64,000 nt of DNA from Lujinxingiaceae bacterium. GTDB taxonomy: Bacteria > Myxococcota_A > Bradymonadia > Bradymonadales > Bradymonadaceae. Positions within the stretch are counted from its first letter, which is position 1. Every line of letters begins with the position of its first letter. The DNA is taken from assembly GCA_013697635.1 (NCBI GenBank), contig JACCWM010000074.1, positions 1 to 64,000 of the forward strand, read 5' to 3'. The notes under the pieces are model-generated. The model had not been told where the DNA came from. It did no database searches and saw nothing but the letters and a program-made list of their open reading frames with translations. The position numbers and the translations under genes were made by a program. This document shows, one piece after another, positions 28,394 through 35,419 of this stretch.

Positions 28394-28981
28394 ATGGTGA
28401 CGCGAGAAGAACAAAAGCAGGCGACGCGTGAGGCAATCTTGGAGGCGGCACGCGAAGAATTTGAGGAGGTGGGCTTTGACACGGCCAATCTTCGCACGAT
28501 CGCCGCCCGGGCCGGCGTCTCAGCGGGCACGATCATTCATCATTTCAACGACAAGCAGCAGCTCTTGCACGCCGCGCTCTTCGACGATCTGCAGGTCACG
28601 CTCGAGGCGGCGGTGGCCGCCTCCGGGCCTGGGCCGCTCAAGGATCAGCTCGTCGCGCTCACCCGCGTGGTCTTTGGCTATTATCAGCGCCGCCCCGAGC
28701 TCTCGCGCACGCTGCTCAAGGAGTCGCTCTTTGCCGATGAGCCCTGGGCTGGGCGCTTCGCCGGCCAGGTCACCATGGTGCATGCACGCATCGTCGGGCT
28801 CGCCCAGGAGGCCATCGAGCGCGCAGAGTTGCGCGCCGATGTCGACCTGGCGCTCCTGGGCGCTGCCTATTTTTCATTTTTCTATTTCGCGCTCATCGCC
28901 TGGGTTCAAGGAGCGCATCCCGCTCCGCTGGCGCTCTTTGAGCGCCTGCTCGCCCAGCACCTCGATGGGCTTTGTCCGTGA
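28394..28981 (+). CDS. TetR-family transcriptional regulator
   Basis: 195-residue DNA-binding repressor. Seen: an N-terminal helix-turn-helix domain (TREEQKQATREAILEAAREEF, then LRTIAARAGVSAGTIIHHF) typical of TetR proteins, followed by a ligand-binding helical domain (70-195). The ATG at 28394 follows AAGGAG closely; a GTG at 28397 has better spacing and may be the real start. The perfect palindrome at 28344-28383 directly upstream is its likely operator. The alpha/beta hydrolase gene follows 37 bp later on the same strand and is the probable coregulated target. Confidence 0.92.
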   Translation: MVTREEQKQATREAILEAAREEFEEVGFDTANLRTIAARAGVSAGTIIHHFNDKQQLLHAALFDDLQVTLEAAVAASGPGPLKDQLVALTRVVFGYYQRRPELSRTLLKESLFADEPWAGRFAGQVTMVHARIVGLAQEAIERAELRADVDLALLGAAYFSFFYFALIAWVQGAHPAPLALFERLLAQHLDGLCP

Positions 28982-29018
28982 TCTGAAGCATTGATTCCCC
29001 ACGATCAGGAGCAAATGT

Positions 29019-29894
29019 ATGACGATATTCAAGAGTGTTGAAGAGAAGGCGAAGCTCATCGCGTGGTTTGAGCGCTTCCGCGAGCGGCTGAACGTGCCCA
29101 CCCGGAGTCAATTCGTCGAGACCAGCTTTGGCACGACCCACATCATGGTCGGCGGCCCGGAGCATGCTGAAAACCTCGTGATCTTGCACGGCCAGCTCGC
29201 GACCTCGGCCCACGCGCTGGTCGAGCTTGCGCCCTTGTTGGAGCGTTTTCGCGTCTACGCCGTGGACATCGTCGGCCAGTCCGTGATGGGTCACGATGAG
29301 CTGCTCTCGGTCTCCAACAACGACTACGGACACTGGCTCAAAGAGGTGCTCGATGGGCTGGGCCTCACACGCGTCCATGTCCTGGGCGTAAGCTTTGGTG
29401 GCTTCGTCGCGATGCGGCTCGCTGCGGTTGCTCCCGAGCGCATCGAGCGCCTGGTCTTGCTCGTCCCGGCCGGGGTGGTCAAGAGCCACTGGAGCGGCTG
29501 GTACAAGATCGGCATCCCGATGACGCTTTACCTGATGTCGCCCACCCAAAAGCGTCTCGAGGCTTTCCTGGCGAATCTCTTGACGACACCGGAGGACCAG
29601 GAGTGGGTGGGCTATATGGGCGATGTGTTTCGCTCGGTGAACCTGGCGAGGATGAAGATCCCCAGGCTCGCAAAACTGGGGGAGTTCGCTGCGATGGAGG
29701 CGCCGATCCTCGTGCTGGGCGCAGACCAGGACTTGAGCTTTCCCGGCGAGCAGCTGATCGCCCGCTTAGGTGAGCTGTTCACCAGCGTGCAGGACACGGA
29801 GTTGATCAAGGATTGCCGGCATTGCCCTCCAACAAACGACGATTTTCGCGGCTGGCTCGGCGCCCGCATCTCAAACTTCCTGCTCGCGAACTGA
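29019..29894 (+). CDS. Alpha/beta hydrolase
   Basis: 291-residue cytoplasmic hydrolase. Seen: oxyanion-side motif VILHGQLATS, strand VYAVDIVGQS, nucleophile elbow GVSFGG (Ser near residue 127), acid-loop region ILVLGADQDLSF and catalytic His in CRHCPPTND near 267. No signal peptide. The substrate is unknown; relatives include esterases and C-C bond hydrolases. GGAG lies about 8 bp before the ATG. It follows the TetR gene and is probably controlled through its palindromic operator. Confidence 0.9.
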   Translation: MTIFKSVEEKAKLIAWFERFRERLNVPTRSQFVETSFGTTHIMVGGPEHAENLVILHGQLATSAHALVELAPLLERFRVYAVDIVGQSVMGHDELLSVSNNDYGHWLKEVLDGLGLTRVHVLGVSFGGFVAMRLAAVAPERIERLVLLVPAGVVKSHWSGWYKIGIPMTLYLMSPTQKRLEAFLANLLTTPEDQEWVGYMGDVFRSVNLARMKIPRLAKLGEFAAMEAPILVLGADQDLSFPGEQLIARLGELFTSVQDTELIKDCRHCPPTNDDFRGWLGARISNFLLAN

Positions 29895-29909
29895 CCATGC
29901 CTGCTACGC

Positions 29910-29941
29910 AGCGCGAATGGCGCGAAGCGCGAATGGCGCGA
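29910..29941. repeat. Two tandem copies of a 16-bp repeat
   Basis: AGCGCGAATGGCGCGA is present twice back to back, followed by degenerate AGCGCAAAACGCT-type copies to about 29970. It lies just after the hydrolase stop. The 296-bp gap 29895-30190 holds only this repeat and the 48-bp palindrome. Confidence 0.8.
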
Positions 29942-30083
29942 AGCGCAAAACGCTGAGCGCGAAACGCTAAAGATGCCGCTAAACTCCGCTAACGCGCGAA
30001 GAGAGAGTCTATTCGTGAGAGGGACCACGTACTTTTCATGAGCTTGCATCGGCTGTGCTCTTAGAGCCACTCAACCAAAAGAC

Positions 30084-30131
30084 ACTTCCACTGGTGGAAC
30101 TTCCAGCGCTGGAAGTTCCACCAGTGGAAGT
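30084..30131. repeat. 48-bp perfect palindrome
   Basis: Two 24-bp arms with no spacer, centred between 30107 and 30108 (local core TTCCAGCGCTGGAA). Each arm also contains the smaller palindrome-like block TTCCACTGGTGGAA. No T-tract follows, so it is not a typical terminator. It could be a protein-binding site, a recombination site or a cruciform/foldback structure. Confidence 0.9.
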
Positions 30132-30190
30132 TGTACCTGCGGGCCACGCAAAAAGGAAATCTCGCGAAGCGACCCTCTACCCCCAGACGA

Positions 30191-30763
30191 CTATAGGCCG
30201 CGGGCGTCGACGCACATGGAGTCTACGCAGGCCGTCGGCGGCGGGTTGATGCAGCGCGGCTGGGGACAGGGGAAGTCATCGGGCTGCCAGTTGACCTGAC
30301 CGCAAACGGAATCCCAGGCCGAGGCGTTGGTCTCGCAGACGCCTATGGGCAGCACGTAGTCGGGGCAGCCCGTACAGTAGCAGTCGTCGATGGTGCGCGG
30401 GGCGGTGGGGAAGGCGCACCAGCCGCAGTCGCTGGCCTCGGTGCAGGCCAGATCGGGCAGGCTCGTGTCGGCGTCGGCGCCTGCATCTGCATCGTTCTCG
30501 ACCGAGGTATCGGCGTCGGGCAGGCTCGCGTCCATAACGTCGATCTCGGCGGATACATCGGCGTCGGGCACGCTCGTGTCGGCAGTAATGTCGCTGGGGC
30601 TCGGCACATCGGTGCCCGTGTCCTCGGCGCCGGTATCCTCAACGCCGGTATCGTAGGTGATGGCCGTATCGCTCAGGTTGTTGGAGACGGCCGGCGCCTT
30701 GCCATCACAGGCTGTGGCGGAGATGGCGAGCAGGGCGGCGACGAGAACAACAAGGTACTTCAT
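30191..30763 (-). CDS. Predicted lipoprotein with acidic linker and Cys-rich tail
   Basis: 190 residues. Seen: a signal peptide with lipobox ATAC (Cys19), an acidic Asp/Thr/Val-rich linker (about 28-115, repeats of DTGVEDTGAEDTG and SVPDADVS), and a C-terminal domain with paired cysteines (CTEASDCGWCAFPTAP, DDCYCTGCPDYV, FPCPQPRCINPPPTAC) that may be knottin-like. Function unknown. The ATG at 30763 follows GAGG; the longer in-frame extension to 30877 begins in a remnant of the ParE gene (MRDYVFAP) and is not the natural start. Confidence 0.75.
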   Translation of the reverse strand: MKYLVVLVAALLAISATACDGKAPAVSNNLSDTAITYDTGVEDTGAEDTGTDVPSPSDITADTSVPDADVSAEIDVMDASLPDADTSVENDADAGADADTSLPDLACTEASDCGWCAFPTAPRTIDDCYCTGCPDYVLPIGVCETNASAWDSVCGQVNWQPDDFPCPQPRCINPPPTACVDSMCVDARGL

Positions 30764-30854
30764 GCAAGGCCTCGGGAGCGTGGGTCGTAGGGGCTCGAAC
30801 AAGCATGTCAGCGATCCGAGCGTCTGTACAGACGCGCAAAGAACACTAACGCCA

Positions 30855-30895
30855 GGCGCAAAAACGTAATCTCTCACTCGTCAAACTTTGTTATT
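30855..30895. repeat. Collapsed copy of ParDE module flanks
   Basis: Bases 30855-30879 are identical to 32317-32341 (start of the ParE gene) and bases 30880-30895 are identical to 32649-32664 (upstream of ParD). At the ParDE locus these blocks are 307 bp apart; here they abut, with the antitoxin gene missing and only the first eight ParE codons kept. Confidence 0.85.
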
Positions 30896-31642
30896 GGTGG
30901 GGCGACCAACAGGCGTGAGACGCGACCACGCACTGGCGAGTATATCGGCGGCTCGCAGTACGTTGGTTTCATTGGTGCTGCGGCCGAGGGTCAACCGCAC
31001 GGAGCCCATCGCTTGATCGGGGCTGAGGCCCATGGCGAGGATGACCGGCGATGGCTGGTCATGGCCCTCGTGACATGCGGAGCCCGTGGAGGCGGCAACG
31101 TCCGTGGCGAGGCTCAGCAGTGCTGGTCCTGCGACGCGGGGAAAGCGCACGTTTAGCGTGTTGGGGAGGCGATGATCGCGGTGGCCGTTGAGCGCAAGTC
31201 CGGGGACTGCACCAGCGACCTCAGCGAGCGCGGCTTCGACCATGGCGAGGCGAAGCCGACCGTCTTGATCCACGCTGATCCGGCTGACGCGATGTCCCTG
31301 TTGCTCTAACCAGGCGCACGGCCTCGCGGTTGCCGGGTGTTCGATCACGGAGGTGATGACGTGGGCGTTTGGAGTGTTGGCAGAGACGACGCCCCGGATC
31401 GCCAGGTTGTTGGCTTCGGTGCCTCCCGAAGTGAAGATTACTTCATCGGGCTGGCACTTGATCAGCGTCGCGACCTGCTCGCGCGCCCGCTCGAGCGCTG
31501 CGTGCGCGCGTTGCCCGTAGACATGACTGCTCGATGGGTTGCCAAAGTGCTCTTGTAAGTACGGGAGCATCGCGTCGACGGCCTCGGCCAGGATCGGGGT
31601 CGTGGCGTTGTGGTCGAGGTAGATGGGATCGTCTTCGTTCAT
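30881..31642 (-). pseudogene. Cysteine desulfurase (NifS/IscS class V) with in-frame internal deletion
   Basis: 253 codons instead of about 380-400. Seen: an intact N terminus (IYLDHNATTPILAEAVDAMLPYL, FGNPSSSHVYGQRA, FTSGGTEANNLAIRG, VITSVIEHPATARPC) and intact C-terminal part (HRLPNTLNVRFP, ASTGSACHEGH, VRLTLGRSTNE). Between VEAALAEV and AGAVPGLALNGHRDHRLP about 130 residues are absent, including the region that holds the HTDAAQ motif and the PLP-binding lysine. The frame is kept, but no cofactor lysine remains, so cysteine desulfuration is not expected. The start overlaps the stop of the cysteine-synthase fragment (ATGA). Its stop lies in the collapsed repeat. Confidence 0.8.
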
Positions 31643-31864
31643 GGCGTCAGCTCTTGGTTTATCGGCGTTGGGAGCATTTCTAGGATTGTGTCGGCCACTC
31701 CTGCATCCAGGGCTTGGTGCGATAGCGATACCTGCTCCAAGATCTCGACGGCGGTCGTCTGTTCGTGGGCACGGATGTTGGCGGGATTGTTGAACTGGTC
31801 GGCCAGAAACCACCCATGCTCGAGCGCAAGGCGTCGCGCGACGTTCTGGAAGTTTTCGGGCAAT
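31639..31864 (-). pseudogene. Cysteine synthase 3' fragment
   Basis: Translation gives ENFQNVARRLALEHGWFLAD and QFNNPANIRAHEQTTAVEILEQ, which match the middle of PLP-dependent cysteine synthase/cystathionine beta-synthase proteins. The segment that should follow is lost, leaving a short unrelated tail ending TPINQELTP. Its 5' edge abuts the 13-bp palindrome at 31865-31877. The matching N-terminal part is the fragment at 32700-32930; a ParDE module lies between them. Confidence 0.65.
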
Positions 31865-31877
31865 GAAGCCGGGCTTC
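31865..31877. repeat. 13-bp palindrome, copy 1
   Basis: GAAGCCGGGCTTC, perfect 6-bp arms around a single base, preceded by T and followed by CAACGCG. It abuts the truncated cysteine-synthase fragment. Confidence 0.8.
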
Positions 31878-32033
31878 CAACGCGAGAAATCCTTGCGAAT
31901 ACTGGACATGCCCCGTGTCCACCCCCGGCATTAGGGTCATAGGCTCGGCTTTGGGTAGTGGACTGCACGACCGCCGGGGGTCAGGGACCTCAGATGGGCC
32001 GCATCAGCAAGATCGCGACCTACCGCCAGTTGG

Positions 32034-32339
32034 CTATTCGTCTTCATCAAAAATACGGTTGATGTCTCGTCGGCCATGCAGGATACGGACGATTTCAACG
32101 GAGACGTCACCATACCGAAAAAAGAGAACATAAGGTGGGATGGGAAGGCTGCGAAGCTCCGCTAAGATGTCCTCCCGCGCAGCTCCAAGGGTCCCGGCTG
32201 TTTCGGCGAGCAGACTGCACCTGTCACGGATTCTGAATACGACGGCCCGGGCCACTTCAGCTCCAGCGGCATCTCGCAGATAGCTCGTGATGGCCTGGAG
32301 ATCGTCGCGAGCGCTGGGCGCAAAAACGTAATCTCTCAC
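32034..32339 (-). CDS. Type II toxin, ParE/RelE family
   Basis: 101 residues with the RelE/ParE fold pattern: FAPSARDDLQAITSYLRDAAG, then LRSLPIPPYVLFFRYGDVSVEIVRILHGRRDINRIF, the C-terminal segment typical of ParE-type toxins. The GTG at 32339 overlaps the antitoxin stop (GTGA) after GGAGGA, showing translational coupling. ParE toxins poison DNA gyrase, RelE toxins cut mRNA; the sequence favours ParE but does not prove it. The pair sits inside a broken cysteine-synthase gene. The first eight codons recur in the remnant at 30855-30879. Confidence 0.85.
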   Translation of the reverse strand: MRDYVFAPSARDDLQAITSYLRDAAGAEVARAVVFRIRDRCSLLAETAGTLGAAREDILAELRSLPIPPYVLFFRYGDVSVEIVRILHGRRDINRIFDEDE

Positions 32340-32341
32340 TC
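32317..32341. repeat. 25-bp repeat shared with 30855-30879
   Basis: Exact 25-bp match, covering the ParE start codon. Its partner block, 32649-32664 (16 bp), lies upstream of the antitoxin gene and matches 30880-30895. Confidence 0.85.
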
Positions 32342-32590
32342 CTCCGATCCAATATCAGCGAGGAGTTCATTGAACACATCTTCACCAGGGATGCCTTCGC
32401 CGCGTTCGAGTTCGAGCACGCCTTTTTCGGCCGCAGCCTGCAGGTAGGCAATCTTGGCCGCATGCTCCTTGGCTCGTTCCTCGAGCAGACGGATAGCGGC
32501 TCGGACCGCTTCGCTTGCGGAACGATAGCGGCCCGACTCGACCTGCTCCGTGATGAATCGTTCGAGTTCGGGGGTGAGAGATACATTCAT
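32336..32590 (-). CDS. Type II antitoxin, ParD-like ribbon-helix-helix
   Basis: 84 residues. Seen: an N-terminal RHH motif (MNVSLTPELERFITEQVESG, RYRSASEAVRAAIRLLEER) typical of ParD/CopG antitoxins, and a C-terminal acidic helix (GVLELERGEGIPGEDVFNEL) expected to cover the toxin. Start ATG at 32590 follows GAGGAGG; the frame extends upstream but without that site. It precedes and overlaps the toxin gene. Such antitoxins usually bind their own promoter; no clear palindrome was seen in the short upstream gap. Confidence 0.87.
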   Translation of the reverse strand: MNVSLTPELERFITEQVESGRYRSASEAVRAAIRLLEERAKEHAAKIAYLQAAAEKGVLELERGEGIPGEDVFNELLADIGSEE

Positions 32591-32699
32591 GATCAAAACC
32601 TCCTCTGCGAGTCTGACGTTCATAAAACTACGGAGCACCTCGGACTATGTCAAACTTTGTTATTCGTTGGGGCCGTGTGGTTGTCCAGGCGCATGAAAT

Positions 32700-32930
32700 C
32701 TAGCTGATGCTCATCTCTCGGTCGGTTTCCTCTGGCCGCAGCACGCCCCGGCGCTCGGCATCATCGACGATGGCGAGCGCGATGCGATCCTTGATCGAGC
32801 CGCCAGGGTTGGTGTGCTCGCATTTGACGAGCACGCTCGTCGGCAAACCCGCTCCAATCCTGCGCAGCGCCACGAGGGGCGTCTCGCCGATGTGTTCGAG
32901 CACGTTGTTCTTGTTCAGCGCGTCTCTCAT
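32700..32930 (-). pseudogene. Cysteine synthase 5' fragment
   Basis: 77 codons. Residues 10-66 (VLEHIGETPLVALRRIGAGL, then VKCEHTNPGGSIKDRIALAI and DDAERRGVLRP) match the N terminus of cysteine synthase, including the PLP-binding lysine in SIKDR. After GVLRP the frame leaves the family (EETDREMSIS, stop). The break point carries an 18-bp block that recurs inverted at 35280-35297. AGGTG precedes the ATG at 32930. The rest of the gene appears only as the fragment at 31639-31864. Confidence 0.75.
32712..32729. repeat. 18-bp repeat, inverted copy at 35280-35297
   Basis: The reverse complement of 32712-32729 is identical to 35280-35297. It marks the point where the cysteine-synthase fragment loses homology. 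Confidence 0.75.
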
Positions 32931-32942
32931 CAGAACACCTTG

Positions 32943-33054
32943 GCGGTAAGGCCGCGGGCATCACCCCGGAGGTGAAGGTCACCGCGCCAATCGTCAGCAT
33001 CGCCGCCGTCAGGCCGAAGGCGTCGATCGCAGCGAGCAAGGTTGGATAGACCAT
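32943..33054 (-). pseudogene. MFS transporter C-terminal remnant
   Basis: Translation MVYPTLLAAI joined to DAFGLTAAMLTIGAVTFTSGV resembles two parts of the last helices of an MFS drug transporter that are normally separated by about 40 residues (the VYRLWRDLGYAIGAL region). No start, no N-terminal domains. It sits directly upstream of the cysteine-synthase fragment on the same strand, so MFS, cysteine synthase and cysteine desulfurase probably once formed an operon. Assignment rests on short matches. Confidence 0.5.
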
Positions 33055-33214
33055 CGTCAAGTCGGACGCAAGGCCGCCTTGGCCGGGGGGGCCGCAGTCG
33101 CGTCAAAGGCGTCGCCGGGCCTTGCCACCCCGACGGCCTCTTGCGCCGCGAGGCGCAAGGCCCCGCGGCCGGTGCCGTGGCGGAAGCTTTGCGGGAATTG
33201 GACGCGCGAGAAAT

Positions 33215-33227
33215 GAAGCCGGGTTTC
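33215..33227. repeat. 13-bp palindrome, copy 2 (one mismatch)
   Basis: GAAGCCGGGTTTC, followed by CAACGCG as in copy 1. The 196-bp stretch 33055-33250 around it holds no gene I can support; it lies between the MFS remnant and the stop of the next gene. Confidence 0.75.
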
Positions 33228-33250
33228 CAACGCGTTCGGGCGGTTTTTCG

Positions 33251-33619
33251 TTAGGCCCCTTCGATGCTGATAAGGCTGACGTAGTTGTTGCCTTCGAACT
33301 CGGCGCCGAGCAGGATCGGCCACTGGGCGTCGTCGAGGATCCATGCGGTGATCTCAGTGCCGGCGGCCTCGATGGCGCTGACCTCGACGATCTGGCCGTC
33401 GACCTCGACTTCGCGTTGGGTGAGGCCGACGAACTCGAGCTCGTCGCTGAGGCCATAGATCACGAAGTGAGCGGTGTCGCCGGCCTTGAGCGCGGCGTAG
33501 ATCTGGCGGCTGACCAAAAAGGGCGGCGTCGCGCGGTGGGCAGGATCGGGGCTGACCGTGCCCTGGGAAACAAAGGCCACCGTGTTGGCACCGGCGAGTT
33601 CAGGCCGTAGGCCACTCAA
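33251..33619 (-). CDS. Hypothetical protein coupled to MYXO-CTERM gene
   Basis: 122 residues, no signal peptide, no recognised family. The sequence is mixed alpha/beta (VSRQIYAALKAGDTAHFVIY, EVEVDGQIVEVSAIEA, EITAWILDDAQWPILLGAEF). It starts with TTG at 33619, overlapping the upstream stop (TTGA) after GAGG, which argues for real translation coupled to the preceding gene, although coding status is less certain than for neighbours. It could be the remaining C-terminal part of a longer protein. Confidence 0.5.
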   Translation of the reverse strand: MSGLRPELAGANTVAFVSQGTVSPDPAHRATPPFLVSRQIYAALKAGDTAHFVIYGLSDELEFVGLTQREVEVDGQIVEVSAIEAAGTEITAWILDDAQWPILLGAEFEGNNYVSLISIEGA

Positions 33620-34563
33620 AAACCTCGAGGGCGACGACGACCGGCCACGAGGAGCAATGCAATCAGGGTGAGCAGCAGGGAAGCCGGCGAAGTGCCGGAC
33701 TTTGTATCCGACGAAACGGTGGCACAGCTACTCGTCTCGGATTCAGTGGCAGCCTCGGGCTCCCGAGCAGGCTCGACATCGTTGTCGTGCTGAGGCTCGA
33801 CGTCGGGCTCGGGCTCCTTGCCGTCCGGATAGTGCCATGCATCCGGATGTGCCGGTTTGCCGGGGCACAGTACATCACGCTCGTTGTTGGGATCATTCGG
33901 GCACTGCGTGCCGACGCGGTAATTGTAACTCGCCGTGGAATCGATCTGGGCACCGCGGCTGCAACAACCTTCAAGCCACTTCTTGGCGTTTCCACATCGC
34001 TCGGCGAAGCAGGCGTTGACGTAGGTCACGCCATCATCACCACAGACCGGTTCGGGATCGCAGGAGCAGTCGTCGGCGCAGGCAAAGTGATTGTAGGTGG
34101 GCTGAATCCAGGCGGCCTCGTCAGCGCTCAGGCCGCTAACGCTCACCCACTCAGCGAGCTCCGGGCTCGTCATCTCGGGCAGATAGGACAGATTCTCGCG
34201 CGCGGCGATGCGCCGCGCCTGCTCGCCGGCACCCGACTCGAACATCAGATGCGCGACCGCGCAGCGGCGCTCGTCGCGATCGATGAAGACCGGTTGCTGC
34301 CAGGGAACGTGTGTGTTGTGAGGAAACGCACCAGCGATGCGGTACTCACGCAGCCGATCGAGATTCTGGCGACGCGCCTCCTGCAACTGCACCGAGAAGT
34401 GCGAGACGTTGCGCGCGCGCAGCTCCTGCTCCACCTCGATGAGGTGGGCGCGAATCCGCGTGCGATCCTCTTCGACGACCGACGCCTCGGCGGCCATCGC
34501 TGGAAAAACAGAAATCGCCAACAACGCCAAAACGCCCAGTCGACCGATGCACCAACTCAACAT
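33616..34563 (-). CDS. Secreted protein with Kazal-like domain and MYXO-CTERM-like tail
   Basis: 315 residues. Seen: a Sec signal peptide (VLALLAISVFPAMAAEA), a helical N-terminal half (30-170), a Kazal-type inhibitor-like motif (CDPEPVCGDDGVTYVNACFA with ERCGNAKKWLEGCC), an acidic linker (EPEPDVEPQHDNDVEPAREP), and a C-terminal tripartite tail: a Cys in SSCATVSSDTKSG, a hydrophobic helix LLLTLIALLLVAG and RRRPRGF. This tail fits the MYXO-CTERM sorting signal used for surface anchoring in myxobacteria. Perfect AAAGGGAGG precedes the ATG at 34563. Confidence 0.82.
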   Translation of the reverse strand: MLSWCIGRLGVLALLAISVFPAMAAEASVVEEDRTRIRAHLIEVEQELRARNVSHFSVQLQEARRQNLDRLREYRIAGAFPHNTHVPWQQPVFIDRDERRCAVAHLMFESGAGEQARRIAARENLSYLPEMTSPELAEWVSVSGLSADEAAWIQPTYNHFACADDCSCDPEPVCGDDGVTYVNACFAERCGNAKKWLEGCCSRGAQIDSTASYNYRVGTQCPNDPNNERDVLCPGKPAHPDAWHYPDGKEPEPDVEPQHDNDVEPAREPEAATESETSSCATVSSDTKSGTSPASLLLTLIALLLVAGRRRPRGF

Positions 34564-34598
34564 ATCGCCTCCCTTTGCTCGCGCGCGAAAACAATTGT

Positions 34599-34627
34599 TC
34601 GACGCGCTGAGGCATTGTCCGTATAAT
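34599..34627 (+). promoter_or_regulatory. Promoter for a probably leaderless transcript
   Basis: TCGACG (34599-34604), 17-bp spacer, then consensus TATAAT (34622-34627). The ATG of the next gene begins 7 bp after the -10, where transcription should start, and there is no Shine-Dalgarno sequence. Confidence 0.6.
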
Positions 34628-34633
34628 CAGCCT

Positions 34634-34843
34634 ATGGCCCGTTCCGATCGAGAAAAATGGACTGCGACTGTGGGACAGCTGGACGACAAGCGGTCCGCGG
34701 ATGATTACTGGATGGAGCTGACGCCCCAAGAACGGGTCGACTTTGCCTGGACACTCTCACTCGAGACCTGGAAGCTCGCTCACCCCGACGACGACCATGA
34801 ACGACGACTTTCAAGATCTGTTGCGCGAATTGTGCGACGTTGA
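34634..34843 (+). CDS. Small protein paired with a nucleotidyltransferase
   Basis: 69 residues, helical and charged: MARSDREKWTATVGQLDDKR, DDYWMELTPQERVDFAWTLS, then a basic end RRLSRSVARIVRR. Family unnamed as far as I recognise, but short proteins of this type occur next to minimal nucleotidyltransferases, which would fit an antitoxin- or HEPN-partner-like role (inference). It overlaps the nucleotidyltransferase gene by 47 bp in another frame. The transcript appears leaderless. Confidence 0.65.
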   Translation: MARSDREKWTATVGQLDDKRSADDYWMELTPQERVDFAWTLSLETWKLAHPDDDHERRLSRSVARIVRR

Positions 34844-35261
34844 AGCCAGGTTTTTGATCGTCGGGGCTTACGCTCTCGCGGCTCATGGCAAACCTCGTGC
34901 GACCGGCGATATCGACGTGTGGGTCGACCCAACGCCCGAGAATGCGCAGCGCGTTTATGCCGCTCTGCAAGCATTCGGCGCACCGTTGCACGAGCTAAGC
35001 ATCGCAGATCTCCAAACACCAAACATCGTGTTCCAAATGGGGCTTCCACCGCGCAGAATCGACATCCTGACCCAAATCAGCGGAGTCGACTTCGGCGATG
35101 CCTGGCCCAACCGGATCATGGTGGCCTTTGGCCAAGTTACCGTTCCAGTCCTCGGTGCTGAAGACTTTATCCGAAACAAACGCGAAACTGGCCGACCCAA
35201 AGACATCGTCGACGCAGACGATCTGCGTGAGCTTTTGCACAAGAAGAGTGGTGGGGACTGA
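34797..35261 (+). CDS. Minimal nucleotidyltransferase (DUF6036-like)
   Basis: 154 residues. Seen: nucleotidyltransferase motif LIVGAYALAAHGKPRATGDI followed by DVWVD (the DxD pair, metal-binding) and a third acidic residue in RRIDILTQI; the end has GAEDFIRNKRETGRPKDIVDADDL, typical of DUF6036/AbiEii-like nucleotidyltransferases. The first motif reads GA instead of the more usual GG/GS. The ATG at 34797 begins the conserved region; no ribosome site is seen, so translation probably depends on the overlapping upstream gene. A toxin-type NMP-transfer role is possible but inferred. Confidence 0.75.
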   Translation: MNDDFQDLLRELCDVEARFLIVGAYALAAHGKPRATGDIDVWVDPTPENAQRVYAALQAFGAPLHELSIADLQTPNIVFQMGLPPRRIDILTQISGVDFGDAWPNRIMVAFGQVTVPVLGAEDFIRNKRETGRPKDIVDADDLRELLHKKSGGD

Positions 35262-35279
35262 GTTCGCGCGATCGAAACC

Positions 35280-35297
35280 GAAACCGACCGAGAGATG
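35280..35297. repeat. 18-bp repeat, inverted copy of 32712-32729
   Basis: Exact match in opposite orientation to the block at the break of the cysteine-synthase fragment; located 18 bp after the nucleotidyltransferase stop, with palindrome copy 3 about 60 bp further on. Confidence 0.75.
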
Positions 35298-35356
35298 CGC
35301 ACTGCCCTGTTTTTATGCGGCGAAACGCCCGTATGCCCTGAAGCTGCGTAGCTCCT

Positions 35357-35369
35357 GAAGCCGGGCTTT
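35357..35369. repeat. 13-bp palindrome, copy 3 (one mismatch)
   Basis: GAAGCCGGGCTTT, in the 158-bp gap between the nucleotidyltransferase and the TetR gene. Confidence 0.7.
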
Positions 35370-35419
35370 TGGACGCACGAGGTGCGCCCAGCGGCGTGTA
35401 ATGGGAACCTGGACGCCAC

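Noticed and set aside
33235-33270. Integron attC-like core GTTAGGC near palindrome copy 2
   Set aside because: Only one core-like heptamer is present, no paired site at proper spacing and no integron integrase in the window.
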